NCBI RefSeq assembly: GCF_016862075.1
Contig: NZ_BOMG01000105.1
Coordinates: 1-64,000 of the forward strand
Reading direction: 5' to 3'
Length of the DNA: 64,000 bases
From: Actinoplanes couchii
GTDB lineage: Bacteria > Actinomycetota > Actinomycetes > Mycobacteriales > Micromonosporaceae
Below the pieces are notes generated by a model. It worked only from the letters and a program-made list of their open reading frames with translations, made no database searches and was not told where the DNA came from. Shown here piece after piece: positions 22,981-30,956 of this stretch; positions within the stretch are counted from its first letter, which is position 1, and every line of letters begins with the position of its first letter. A program made the position numbers and the translations under genes.

Positions 22981-24411
22981 TCACGCTGTCGGGGCGAGAG
23001 CTGTGCGCAGGTCGTGCAGCAGGGCGCGCGCGGCTGGAGAACGGCGTGCGACTGGTGTGACCTCTGTGGCGACCCGATGCAGCAGCCTGACACTGCGGAC
23101 CGAACTGACGGTCGGAAGACGCGTGATGGCGGAGCGTGCGGCGGTGATCGAGTGGTCGAGGTCGTCGGTGGTGCTTGTCGGCTGGTTCTGTCGCAGGGCG
23201 GCGAGGTGAGCGAGACTGAGCCATGCGCCGTGTCGCAATGCTGAGCGTTGCGGTGTGGCGTCGTGCGGCGTGTAGGCGCGTGCGTGGAGCAGGTGGGCTG
23301 CCTGGCGTAGGAGTCTGGTTTGTTGCCGGGGCAGGTGTTCGGCGAGTACGACCAGACCCCGTCCGGTGATCGCGTCGAGTTCGACGTGATCGATGTATCC
23401 GGCCCACGACGGCCCGGGTTCGGCGGTGGGTTCGTTGCGGATGGTGGCGGCTTGGTCGTGCATGTGGTTGAAGCCGGTGAGGTCGCCGGCTGCGGCGTAG
23501 GCGAGAGTGTTGCGGGTCGCGATCAGTGAGCGCACGGCACCCGGGGCGTGGCGGGCGGCGTGTTGGGCCGCGTTGGCAAGTTGCAGCGCGTCCAGGGGGT
23601 GGCCGCGGTCGGCGGCCTGGTTGGACATCAGGGCCAGGATGCTGGCGGCCAGTGCCCGGTCGCCGGCGGCGTGAGCGGCGCGGAGAGCGAGTAGATACCA
23701 GCGTTGGGCGTGTCCGTCCTCGGCGGCGTCGAACGCCATGAAGCCGTTGGTCTGGGCGAGCTGTGCCAGGGCGGCAGCGAGTCGGCGGCCGGTTGCGGCG
23801 TCGTAGGAGGCTCGCTTCATGAGCCGGGCGAGGGAGCTGTACTGGTCGGCCACGAAGGCGCGGGCGGCGCCGCCTTGCTGGTCGTCGAGCTGTTGTGCGT
23901 GCGTGACGATGCCGTTGATCATGGTCAGCAGGGGTGGAGTGACACGTCCGGCGGCGTCGGCGGCTGATGCGAGGGTGGGGGCCGGGTGGTCGAGGCAGGC
24001 CCAGGCCGGTCCGGTGATCGCGGCACCGGTCACCGCGAGGACGATGCGGCGAGTGGGCACAGGTTCCCCCAGGAGACTGAGTAGACCGGCTGAGTCCCAG
24101 GGTAGGCCGCATCCGTGATCGGCGCGTAGCGGTGCGGGGCCACGGGTCCGGGCCCGGTTCCACACCTGCTCGTAGGTGAGTTCGGTGCCCTGGGTTCCGG
24201 CCAGTATCTGAACCACCAGGTCGGGGACCTCGCCGTGAGGCACTTCGCCGCGGATCCAGCGGTACGGGGTCTTGTCGTGGATGCGCCGGTCCGAGCCGTT
24301 GCTCGCCAGCACCGTGTTGAGCCGCCGGGCCAGGGTTTCGGGTCGCCATCCTGCTCGGTGGAGCAGCTCGCTGAGGCGACCGTTCGCCGGTGGTGGACTC
24401 TCCTCGGCCAC
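22981..24411 (-). CDS. Transcriptional regulator with N-terminal HTH and TPR-like repeats
   Basis: The protein (476 residues from GTG 24411, preceded by GGAGAGGGACAGCTT) begins RLSELLHRAGWRPETLARRL, then DKTPYRWIRGEVPHGEVPDL, a helix-turn-helix-like start, and continues with helical repeats (AAGDRALAASILALMSNQAA, LDALQLANAAQHAARHAPGA, RNTLAYAAAGDLTGFNHMHD). This is the plan of actinobacterial XRE-like regulators with a TPR sensor half found throughout Streptomyces and relatives. A longer open frame to 24582 contains Cys/Trp-rich sequence without protein character and was rejected. It is divergent from the small Cys-rich pair at 24621/24881, a common arrangement for such regulators and their small partner proteins. 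Ligand unknown. Confidence 0.78.
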   Translation of the reverse strand: MAEESPPPANGRLSELLHRAGWRPETLARRLNTVLASNGSDRRIHDKTPYRWIRGEVPHGEVPDLVVQILAGTQGTELTYEQVWNRARTRGPAPLRADHGCGLPWDSAGLLSLLGEPVPTRRIVLAVTGAAITGPAWACLDHPAPTLASAADAAGRVTPPLLTMINGIVTHAQQLDDQQGGAARAFVADQYSSLARLMKRASYDAATGRRLAAALAQLAQTNGFMAFDAAEDGHAQRWYLLALRAAHAAGDRALAASILALMSNQAADRGHPLDALQLANAAQHAARHAPGAVRSLIATRNTLAYAAAGDLTGFNHMHDQAATIRNEPTAEPGPSWAGYIDHVELDAITGRGLVVLAEHLPRQQTRLLRQAAHLLHARAYTPHDATPQRSALRHGAWLSLAHLAALRQNQPTSTTDDLDHSITAARSAITRLPTVSSVRSVRLLHRVATEVTPVARRSPAARALLHDLRTALAPTA

Positions 24412-24620
24412 AAGCTGTCCCTCTCCGGTCGACCGTTCTGATTCGGCATGTCCAGAGCGGACGGTAGCGCTTCCTGCGCTGTCCCGTGGCGATCCGCACC
24501 AACCGCACCACCAGCTGATCGGTACGCACCAAGAACACCGAACTCGACGCCGCTCCAGGGTGTCCTGCTGGGCCAGGCTCAAGGAGGAAGCACAGGAATG
24601 GGCCTGATAGGGGAGGTGCG

Positions 24621-24881
24621 ATGACGGGAACCACGTATTACGCGGGTACGGCAGGGGAGCTGTTGAGGGATGCTCAGGCGGTCCTTGACGAGCATGTGAC
24701 GTCGAGCGCGACAGGACGGTGCCTGGCCTGTGACTCGTACGGGCCGTGCTGGCGGCGGGAGAACGCGGTGGTGGTCTTCTCTCGCACGCTGCGGTTGCCG
24801 GTTCGGTGTCCAGGTGCGACGTGTCCCGAGTTGGTCGGTGCGGTCCGTGTCGGTGTTCGCGGCCTTCTGGCAGGTCAGTGA
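24621..24881 (+). CDS. Small Cys-rich protein
   Basis: The 86-residue product contains GRCLACDSYGPCWRRENAVV, a C-x2-C-x5-C cluster, and a second pair RCPGATCPEL. Short proteins with a xRCxxCxxxGPCxRRExA signature are found beside XRE/TPR regulators in many actinomycetes; no function is known to me. The clustered Cys may bind zinc. A ribosome site (GGGGAGG) precedes ATG 24621. The stop overlaps the next start by ATGA at 24879-24883, so both are translated together. Confidence 0.65.
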   Translation: MTGTTYYAGTAGELLRDAQAVLDEHVTSSATGRCLACDSYGPCWRRENAVVVFSRTLRLPVRCPGATCPELVGAVRVGVRGLLAGQ

Positions 24882-25432
24882 TGACTATTCAGGATGCGGT
24901 GGGCCCGGCTCTTGTGATGGGTATCGAGCTGGACGAGGTCGACCCGCAGGCTGACGACGCCTGTGAGGCCGCTGCCTTGTGGGAGAACGTGATGCTCGGC
25001 GCGGAGTCGCGGCGGGAGTGGGTGCGAGCTGATCGGGCTCGGCTGTTCTGGGCGTGGTGTCTGCACCGTCAAGGCCGCTGCGACGACGCGGTCATGGCGC
25101 TGCTCGCGATCGGTGACAGCGGCCGGGCGGGGGCTGTCACGGCGCAGATCCTGTGTCTGCGGCTGATGGGCTGGTGTTCGCGCCATGACGAGGCGGCGGC
25201 GGTGTGGATCAGGTTGGACACCGGCACGACGCCGTTGATGCGGTGGTCGGCACTGAACGACCTGCTGCACCCGGCCAATAGGGCACTGAACGATTTTGCC
25301 GGGCGTACACACGGCAAGGTCTGCGTCTTTGACCCTGACCATCTGGTGTCCGCGCCCAGGACCGGCTCGGAGCGTGAATTTCGGACCGGCTGGGCGTCTT
25401 CTCGGGATCCGGGCCGAGCATCCCCGCCATGA
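24881..25432 (+). CDS. Hypothetical protein coupled to the Cys-rich protein
   Basis: The 183-residue product starts MTIQDAVGPALVMGIELDEV and contains RREWVRADRARLFWAWCLHR, then QGRCDDAVMALLAIGDSGRA, and MGWCSRHDEAAAVWIRL. These are amphipathic helical pairs that read like two TPR-type repeats. ATG 24881 overlaps the stop of the preceding small gene, so the pair forms one translational unit facing the HTH/TPR regulator. I do not recognise a named family. The tail after about residue 160 is Arg/Ser/Pro rich and may be disordered. Confidence 0.6.
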   Translation: MTIQDAVGPALVMGIELDEVDPQADDACEAAALWENVMLGAESRREWVRADRARLFWAWCLHRQGRCDDAVMALLAIGDSGRAGAVTAQILCLRLMGWCSRHDEAAAVWIRLDTGTTPLMRWSALNDLLHPANRALNDFAGRTHGKVCVFDPDHLVSAPRTGSEREFRTGWASSRDPGRASPP

Positions 25433-25536
25433 TCAATGTGCGTGACTTCGGATCCCATCCCGTGGGGGCCGCGGGCCACGCAACATTTGCTCGCTACCGT
25501 CGCGGCCATGATCAATGCGACATCCGTCGGTGACCG

Positions 25537-26325
25537 ATGACCTGGCAGACCGGGCTCACCGGCTTCCTCGCCGGTCTGTTGATCTCCGTCGTCACCTCGC
25601 CCGTCCGGGTCTCCGGGGCCGTGTTCCTGCTCCCGGTCCAGCTCAGCATCCTGCACGTCCCGAACCCGGCCGTCACCCCCACCAACATGCTCTACAACAT
25701 CGTCGCCGGACCCGGCGCCCTGGCCCGCTACCGCCGCAACGGCCAGCTCACCAGCCCACTCGCCCGCCTTCTGATCGTCGGCACCGTCCCCGGCGTCATC
25801 CTCGGCGCGATCATCCGGGTCTTCGCCATCCCCGGCCCGCACGTGTTCCGCCTCGTAGCGGCCGCCGTACTGCTCCCGCTCGGCCTCTGGCTTCTCCGAC
25901 GTGCTCTACGCCCTGGGATCGCCGACCGGCCGCCACTGGCACGGCGCACCATCCTGGGCCTCAGCGTCATCACCGGCGCCGTCGGCGGCATCTACGGCAT
26001 CGGCGGCGGATCCATCCTCGGCCCCATCCTCGCCGGACGCGGCACACCGATGACCCAGATCGCGCCCGCAGCCCTCGCCGCCACCTTCGTGACCTCTCTG
26101 GCCGGAGCCGGCACCTACGGCATTCTGGCCCTGACCACCACCGGCGACATCGCCCCGCACTGGACCCTCGGACTGCTCTGCGGAGCCGGCGGACTCGTCG
26201 GCGGCTACCTCGGCGCACGGCTCCAGCCCCACCTGCCCGAACGAGCGCTGCGACTGCTCCTCGGAGCCCTCGCTACCACCCTCGCGGCGGTCTACCTGTT
26301 CCAAGGTCTCCAACCCCAGCATTGA
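25537..26325 (+). CDS. TauE/SafE family anion exporter
   Basis: The 262-residue protein has about eight membrane helices and the TauE/SafE repeats: LLISVVTSPVRVSGAVFLLP with PAVTPTNMLYNIVAGPGALA in the first half, and SVITGAVGGIYGIGGGSILG with APAALAATFVTSLAGAGTYG in the second. The GGIYGIGGGS loop is the family hallmark. Members export sulphite, sulphonates or related organic anions across the membrane. The first repeat shows SPVRVSGAVF where most have xGxGGG, so the N-terminal half is divergent. It stands as a single-gene unit; the promoter should lie in 25433-25536. Confidence 0.88.
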   Translation: MTWQTGLTGFLAGLLISVVTSPVRVSGAVFLLPVQLSILHVPNPAVTPTNMLYNIVAGPGALARYRRNGQLTSPLARLLIVGTVPGVILGAIIRVFAIPGPHVFRLVAAAVLLPLGLWLLRRALRPGIADRPPLARRTILGLSVITGAVGGIYGIGGGSILGPILAGRGTPMTQIAPAALAATFVTSLAGAGTYGILALTTTGDIAPHWTLGLLCGAGGLVGGYLGARLQPHLPERALRLLLGALATTLAAVYLFQGLQPQH

Positions 26326-26548
26326 CAGCAGGACCTCGCTACAGCGTGGGCCCCGATGGCACGCTCAGGGAAACGGCCGGTAACCCCCGATCAGAGTCAG
26401 GCACGATTCCGGAATGCGCGCCGCTGATCGGTTCACCTCACCGATCACCCGCCGCTGGGAGCAACAGCTGCGTGGCCTGGCCCCTGCCGCCTGACCTGCC
26501 GGAAATCAGATGCGTTCTCCGGCGGTCAGCCGATCGCCGGGGCGGCGG

Positions 26549-26892
26549 TCAAGGGCGCTCGAAACAGGCCGAATGAATGATTACCGCGAAGCCCTGGCCA
26601 CTTGTCGATTCCAGATCCAGCGCGAACCCGTCCGAAGTCTTGGCTGCCAGGACCCCGGCGTCCCGGCCGGTCTCCCGATCGTCGGTGATGGTGTAGCCCT
26701 TGGTTTGCAATCGGCCCGGACCTTGGCCAGCGTGTTCAGACGGGTCGCGCCCTGGGCCGGGACGCTGAAGATCGAGTCGGAGTACTCCCCGAGCCGGCCC
26801 CGGCAGCCGCTCGCGTACACCGACGGGTTCTTCAGCTCTGTTCCCACCGTGGACGCGATCGCCTCGGCGTGCCCTTGTATGAGGCCGTTCAT
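26549..26892 (-). pseudogene. Small secreted-type protein gene with a one-base frameshift
   Basis: The minus strand reads AIASTVGTELKNPSVYASGC, RGRLGEYSDSIFSVPAQGAT and LNTLAKVRAD. After one frame change near 26707-26714 it continues QTKGYTITDDRETGRDAGVL, TSDGFALDLESTSGQGFAVI and ends CFERP with a stop at 26549. Both halves are clearly protein and belong together: the order RGRLGExSDSI ... KGYTITDDR ... DGF.LDLxST ... C fits small actinobacterial secreted or lipoprotein domains. One base is missing, and the expected N-terminal signal sequence is not found upstream of 26892, so the gene also seems to be cut at its 5' end. It lies directly behind the IMP dehydrogenase gene. Confidence 0.6.
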
Positions 26893-26944
26893 GCGTCCTG
26901 GCGGATGACCGGCCCCGGCACGATGTAGGTCGAAGGCCCGCCGG

Positions 26945-28435
26945 TCAGACGACGGTGGGGCGGTCGTTGCGGTCGACCTCTTCGGAGTTCTGTACGAAGG
27001 TCTGCTGGGAGACCGCCTCCAGGACCGCTGTCTCGTGGAACTGGCGCAGGCTTGTCGAACCGCAGCTGATCATCGTGGAGCGGAGCTTGGTCAGGGTCAC
27101 CTTGACGCTGTCGGCGAGGGCTCCGGAGTAGTTGACGTAGCCGTCGACGCCCTCCTCGAAGACCATGTCGCCCTGGCCGTAGCGGGCGGCGTTGCGTGCG
27201 CGGGCGCTGCCCTCTCCCCAGTACTCCTTGAGGATCTGGCCGCCGGCTCCGCGGACCTTCGGGGACGGGCTCTCGTCGAACCGGGCGAAGTAGCGGCCGA
27301 GCATCAGGAAGTCCGCGCCGAACGCGAGGGCGACGGCCATGTGTGAGTCGTGGATGATGCCGCCGTCGGAACACACCGGAACGTACATGTCGGTCTTCTC
27401 CGCGTAGGCGTCGCGGGCCGGGACGATCTCGGCGAGAGCCGTGGCCTGGCCGCGGCCGATGCCTTTCTGGTCGCGGGTGATGCAGATGGATCCGCCGCCG
27501 ATGCCGACCTTGACGAAGTCGGCGCCGGCGTCGGCGAGGTAGCGGAAGCCGCGGGCGTCGACGACGTTGCCGGCGCCGATACGGACGGTGTCGCCGTACC
27601 GTTCGCGGACGAAGGTGACGGCGCGTTGCTGCCATACCGAGAAGCCGTCGGAGGAGTCCAGGCAGAGCACGTCGGCGCCGGCTTCGACCAGTGCGGGGAT
27701 GCGGTCCTGGTAGTCGCGGGTGTTGATGCCGGCGCCGACCCGGAACCGTTTGTCGTCGTCGACCGATTCGGTGCGGAACTGTTCGTGCAGTTCGTAGTCG
27801 CGGCGTTGGACCAGGGCGGTCAGCTGCCCGGTGGTGTCCAGGACGGGCAGCACGTCCTGGCGGGAGTCCCAGAGCAGGGAGTTGGCCTGTTCCAGCGACG
27901 TGCCCCGCGGTGCGGTGACGAGGTCGGCGAGCGGCAGCATCCGCGACTGGACGCTGTCGTTCGGCTGGTGGCGGTGGAAGTTGTAGTCGCGGCTGGTGAT
28001 CAGGCCGAGGAAACGCCCGGACGGGGTGCCGTCGTCGGTGACCACGATGACGTCCTGGCGGCTCTCGTTGATCAGCAGATCGGCCTCGTGCAGCGTCGCC
28101 GACGGTTTGATGTTGACGTCGTTGTGCCGGAAACCGGCCTTGTGGCGCTTGACGGTCGCCACCATGGCGGCCTGCTCGTCGATCGGCTGGTTCTGGTGCA
28201 GGAAGGACAGGCCGCCGACCTGGGCGAGCGCGATCGCCAGCCGGGGTGAGGACACCGCGCCCATGATCGCGCTGACCATCGGGGTGGCGATCCGGATCGG
28301 GGACTGCTGCCCGACCGGGTGGCGGACCAGGGGAGCGGACAGGTCGACCTGGTCCGGTGTGCAGGTTTCGTCGGTGAGATTCGGCAGGAGAAGGTACTCA
28401 CCGAAGGTGCGGGAGGTCTCGGGCAGGATCCGCAC
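26945..28435 (-). CDS. guaB: IMP dehydrogenase of the protist-like (Tritrichomonas) type
   Basis: The 496-residue enzyme (GTG 28435, AGGAG seven bases upstream) oxidises IMP to XMP with NAD in guanine nucleotide synthesis. The barrel motifs are all present: TPMVSAIMG, the tandem CBS pair (about 100-210), LCLDSSDGFS, IGAGNVVDARGFRYL, the catalytic loop GIGGGSICITRDQKGIGRGQ with the active-site Cys in SIC, SDGGIIHDSHMAVALAFGAD and MLGRYFARF, and the late flap GSARARNAARYGQ. The loop is nearly identical to that which I remember from the parasite Tritrichomonas foetus (SICITREQKGIGRGQ), and differs from the usual bacterial GPGSICTTR. Actinomycetes generally carry a second, normal guaB elsewhere, so this may be an extra copy. 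The 5' extension to 28501 has no protein character. Confidence 0.88.
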   Translation of the reverse strand: MRILPETSRTFGEYLLLPNLTDETCTPDQVDLSAPLVRHPVGQQSPIRIATPMVSAIMGAVSSPRLAIALAQVGGLSFLHQNQPIDEQAAMVATVKRHKAGFRHNDVNIKPSATLHEADLLINESRQDVIVVTDDGTPSGRFLGLITSRDYNFHRHQPNDSVQSRMLPLADLVTAPRGTSLEQANSLLWDSRQDVLPVLDTTGQLTALVQRRDYELHEQFRTESVDDDKRFRVGAGINTRDYQDRIPALVEAGADVLCLDSSDGFSVWQQRAVTFVRERYGDTVRIGAGNVVDARGFRYLADAGADFVKVGIGGGSICITRDQKGIGRGQATALAEIVPARDAYAEKTDMYVPVCSDGGIIHDSHMAVALAFGADFLMLGRYFARFDESPSPKVRGAGGQILKEYWGEGSARARNAARYGQGDMVFEEGVDGYVNYSGALADSVKVTLTKLRSTMISCGSTSLRQFHETAVLEAVSQQTFVQNSEEVDRNDRPTVV

Positions 28436-28550
28436 TGCTGCACTCCTAGACGGTAGATATGCCGGTGGCCGGTGGTGGCCGACGTGGTGATCGGGCGACA
28501 TTACCAGCCACCACCGACCGGGCAGGAATCCCGCATATCGCCCGGCGTGG

Positions 28551-29534
28551 TCACGGGATGAGGACGAGTTTGCCGTCGACTTCGCGGTTCTCGAGGCGGC
28601 GGTGGGCCTCGGCGGCCCGGTCGAGCGGCAGGGTGGTGACCTCGGGTTTGAGGGCGCCGGCCCGGAGTTGCTCGACCAGCGCGGTCATGTCGGCGCGGAA
28701 ACCGGCGGTGTCCCGGTCGACGGCGCGTTCCACGACGTGCATCGCCACCCGGGCGCCGGGCGAGAGCTTTGCCCGTACGAGGGCGCCGATGGTGCGCGTC
28801 AACGCTCCGGCCTTGGAGTATCCGGCGCCGACGGCGAAACTGAAGCCGTACGACACGACCACGCCCGACCGTTGCGTGGCGCGTCGCGAACGTGCCAGCG
28901 ACGGCCCGCCGATCGGGTCGAAGGTGGCCGCGACGAGCACCGGCACGGCTGCCGCGTCCGGCACCCAGGTGGCGCCGTTGGCCTCGACCCGGGCTCGCCG
29001 GGCTCGGCTGGAGGTGCCGTAGACCTCGGCCCCTGCCGCGCGGGCGATCTGGCACAGCGCGGATCCGACACCACCGGCCGCGCCGATCACCAGCACCGCC
29101 TGCCCCGGAGCCGGTTTGGCGGTGCGATGGAACATCTGCCAGGCGGTGAGGTAGTTGAGGACGAGCGCGTCGAGTTCCTCGGCGGGATGGTCATCGGGCA
29201 GCGGAGCGGCCCGGTGTGACGCCGCCAGGACGTAGGTCGCGTATCCGCCGGTGCCGACGAGTGCCCCGACCCGCTGGCCGACGGTGACGTCCTCGACACC
29301 GGACCCCACCTTCTCGATGTGGCCGACGACGTCGAAGCCCAGCACGTCCGGCAGGGTTCCGGGGTTGAGCCCTTCACGGGTGGAGATGTCGTTGAAGGCC
29401 ACTCCCGCGGCTTCGACTTTGATGAGGATCTGACCCGGGCCGGGCTCGGGAACCGTCATGGGCTCCACCCGGAGCACTTCCGGGCCCCCGGGTGCGGTCA
29501 GCCGTACGTGTCTTGAGCGTGCGTCACTCTTCAT
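28551..29534 (-). CDS. Zinc-independent quinone oxidoreductase (MDR family)
   Basis: The 327-residue protein (ATG 29534; ATG 29561 is a weaker alternative) is a medium-chain dehydrogenase/reductase without zinc ligands: GQILIKVEAAGVAFNDISTR, LPDVLGFDVVGHIEKVGSGV and the nucleotide-binding AVLVIGAAGGVGSALCQIAR (A-A-x-G-G-V-G). It ends with ENREVDGKLVLIP, the family tail. Such enzymes reduce quinones or enones with NADPH. It lies 30 bases behind the MarR-type gene on the same strand and should be co-transcribed with it; MarR/quinone reductase pairs commonly respond to quinones or other electrophiles. Length is normal. Confidence 0.88.
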   Translation of the reverse strand: MKSDARSRHVRLTAPGGPEVLRVEPMTVPEPGPGQILIKVEAAGVAFNDISTREGLNPGTLPDVLGFDVVGHIEKVGSGVEDVTVGQRVGALVGTGGYATYVLAASHRAAPLPDDHPAEELDALVLNYLTAWQMFHRTAKPAPGQAVLVIGAAGGVGSALCQIARAAGAEVYGTSSRARRARVEANGATWVPDAAAVPVLVAATFDPIGGPSLARSRRATQRSGVVVSYGFSFAVGAGYSKAGALTRTIGALVRAKLSPGARVAMHVVERAVDRDTAGFRADMTALVEQLRAGALKPEVTTLPLDRAAEAHRRLENREVDGKLVLIP

Positions 29535-29564
29535 GCCTGAAAATATACATGAGTTTTTCAAGCA

Positions 29565-29987
29565 TTACGGGCCCTCCAGTGCCTTGGCCAGCAGGGTCTG
29601 CAGCAGCCGTCGTTCGTTGTCGGAGTGGTCCGCGAAAGGCGAGCGCCTGGCCACGGTGACGAGCAGGCGCTGGCGGATCTGCCGGCCCTCGGCGGTCAGC
29701 ACCAGTGTCCGCACGCGTCCGTCGCGGGGATGCGGGCGCCGCTCGGCGAGTCCGCGCTCCTCCAGTTGGGCGCTGAGCTGGGTGATGTTGGAGGGGTCGC
29801 AGTGCAGCAGGGTGGCGAGTTTCCGTAACGACTGTGGTTCGCCCTCGGGATCCAGCACCCACAGCAGGTTCGCCGTCGGCCCGGTGAGGTCCAGCCGCTC
29901 CAGGCCCTCCTGCATCCTGCCGGTGATCTGACCGGCGATGGCCGTCACCTGAGACAGCAGCGACGCCGCGATTTCATCGTCCGTCAT
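29565..29987 (-). CDS. MarR family transcriptional regulator
   Basis: The 140-residue protein has the MarR winged helix: LDPEGEPQSLRKLATLLHCD, PSNITQLSAQLEERGLAERR, then PHPRDGRVRTLVLTAEGRQI (the DxR wing). Dimerisation helices are at both ends. It is the first gene of a two-gene operon with the quinone oxidoreductase and overlaps or adjoins palindromes at 29990-30009 just upstream of its start, so it is probably autoregulated and derepressed by quinones or phenolic compounds. There is one Cys (LLHCDPS) in the recognition region, a possible redox switch by analogy with some MarR proteins. Confidence 0.9.
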   Translation of the reverse strand: MTDDEIAASLLSQVTAIAGQITGRMQEGLERLDLTGPTANLLWVLDPEGEPQSLRKLATLLHCDPSNITQLSAQLEERGLAERRPHPRDGRVRTLVLTAEGRQIRQRLLVTVARRSPFADHSDNERRLLQTLLAKALEGP

Positions 29988-29989
29988 GA

Positions 29990-30009
29990 ACCCAGATTAC
30001 CTGGGTAAT
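29990..30009. promoter_or_regulatory. Palindromic MarR operator candidate
   Basis: Two overlapping dyads lie directly in front of the MarR start codon: ACCCAG-ATTAC-CTGGGT (29990-30006) and ATTACC-TG-GGTAAT (29996-30009). Either is a plausible dimer site; together they would cover the promoter. That the adjacent MarR protein binds here is inference. Confidence 0.5.
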
Positions 30010-30094
30010 TCATGTAGTTCCTCCAGGATTTGCGCCTACAGACGAGGAGGAGGGGAGCAGGCGGGGAGATCAGCGTGTTCCCGGCGGCGGCCGC

Positions 30095-30265
30095 CACGAC
30101 CGTAAGACGATCGCGCATCCGCTGGCGGGCGAGATCGTGGTCGATGGTGACGTCCTGACCGTCCCGGGGTCTGACATCCGGGTCATCGCCTTCACCGCGG
30201 CCGCGGGGGATGCGGGCATGCACTCAGCTCCTGCGACGAGCCGGGCTGGTCAGGACTCCAGGTAA
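30095..30265 (+). pseudogene. C-terminal remnant of an XRE/MmyB-like regulator
   Basis: The plus strand reads KTIAHPLAGEIVVDGDVLTV followed by PGSDIRVIAFTAAAGDAG and a stop at 30263. This matches the end of the MmyB-like domain (compare KVLRHPIAGEMTLTFTA and INAYTAEPGSA in the gene at 4925-5809). There is no start codon, DNA-binding part or ribosome site, and it overlaps the 3' end of the TetR gene on the other strand. It is the third such fragment in the window. Confidence 0.55.
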
Positions 30266-30858
30266 CGGACTGCTGCCGCGCACAGGCGGTTCAGGAAGTG
30301 GTCCCAGGGCTGTCGGGTGTGGGACGGGAACGGTTGTTGGTGGCGCATCCGGCCGACGAGGGCGTTGAAGACGAGTTCGATGGTGAATTCGATCTGCTCC
30401 CGGCTGGTTCCGGGGGGTAGGACCGGGTCGATGACGGCCTGGAACTGGTTGCTGAGGGTGTCCATCGCTTCGGCGCTGACGCCGGGGTCGTCGCCGAAAT
30501 CCAGTCGGCCCAGCGCCGGTCCGTAGACCCGGCAGATGCCGGCGAGGGCTTCGGTCGCCGCGTGGACCGCCTCGGCGAGGCTTGTGGGCGGGGTGGCGCG
30601 GGCCTGTTCGAAAGCGGCGTCCTGGGCGGTGGCGACCTCCTGCAGCAGGCGTTGCCGGACGTAGTCGGTGAGCGCCTCCCTGGTGGGGAAGCGCAGGTAG
30701 AACGTGCTGCGGCTGACCTTGGACCGGCGTTCGACCTCGCCGACGGTGACCGCGTCCCACCCGCCCTCGACGAGCAGTTCGAAGGCGACCGCGTAGATGC
30801 GTTCCAGTTTCTCCCGGCTGCGGTCCTGCTGCGGTGTGCGGATGGTGTTGCCGGCCAT
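30250..30858 (-). CDS. TetR family transcriptional regulator
   Basis: The 202-residue protein has an N-terminal TetR helix-turn-helix (RIYAVAFELLVEGGWDAVTV, then GEVERRSKVSRSTFYLRFPT and REALTDYV) and an all-helical ligand domain with FTIELVFNALVGRMRHQ near the end. It is divergent from the amidohydrolase operon starting at 30957, with a palindrome at 30903-30923 in the 98-base intergenic region. It is therefore the likely repressor of that catabolic operon, responding to the substrate or an intermediate. Confidence 0.9.
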   Translation of the reverse strand: MAGNTIRTPQQDRSREKLERIYAVAFELLVEGGWDAVTVGEVERRSKVSRSTFYLRFPTREALTDYVRQRLLQEVATAQDAAFEQARATPPTSLAEAVHAATEALAGICRVYGPALGRLDFGDDPGVSAEAMDTLSNQFQAVIDPVLPPGTSREQIEFTIELVFNALVGRMRHQQPFPSHTRQPWDHFLNRLCAAAVRYLES

Positions 30859-30902
30859 TTCGGTGCTCCCGGGGTGGATTGGACTGGGCCTTGACGAACT
30901 GT

Positions 30903-30923
30903 ACTGGACCCGTACGATCCAGT
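30903..30923. promoter_or_regulatory. Palindromic operator between TetR gene and catabolic operon
   Basis: ACTGGA at 30903-30908 and its exact complement TCCAGT at 30918-30923 flank CCCGTACGA; the interior CGTACG is itself palindromic. The dyad sits between the divergent TetR (start 30858) and amidohydrolase (start 30957) genes and is the best candidate for the TetR site. Confidence 0.6.
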
Positions 30924-30956
30924 TTCTCTCCTGAAGGAAGGCGAGGTCAAGCCACC

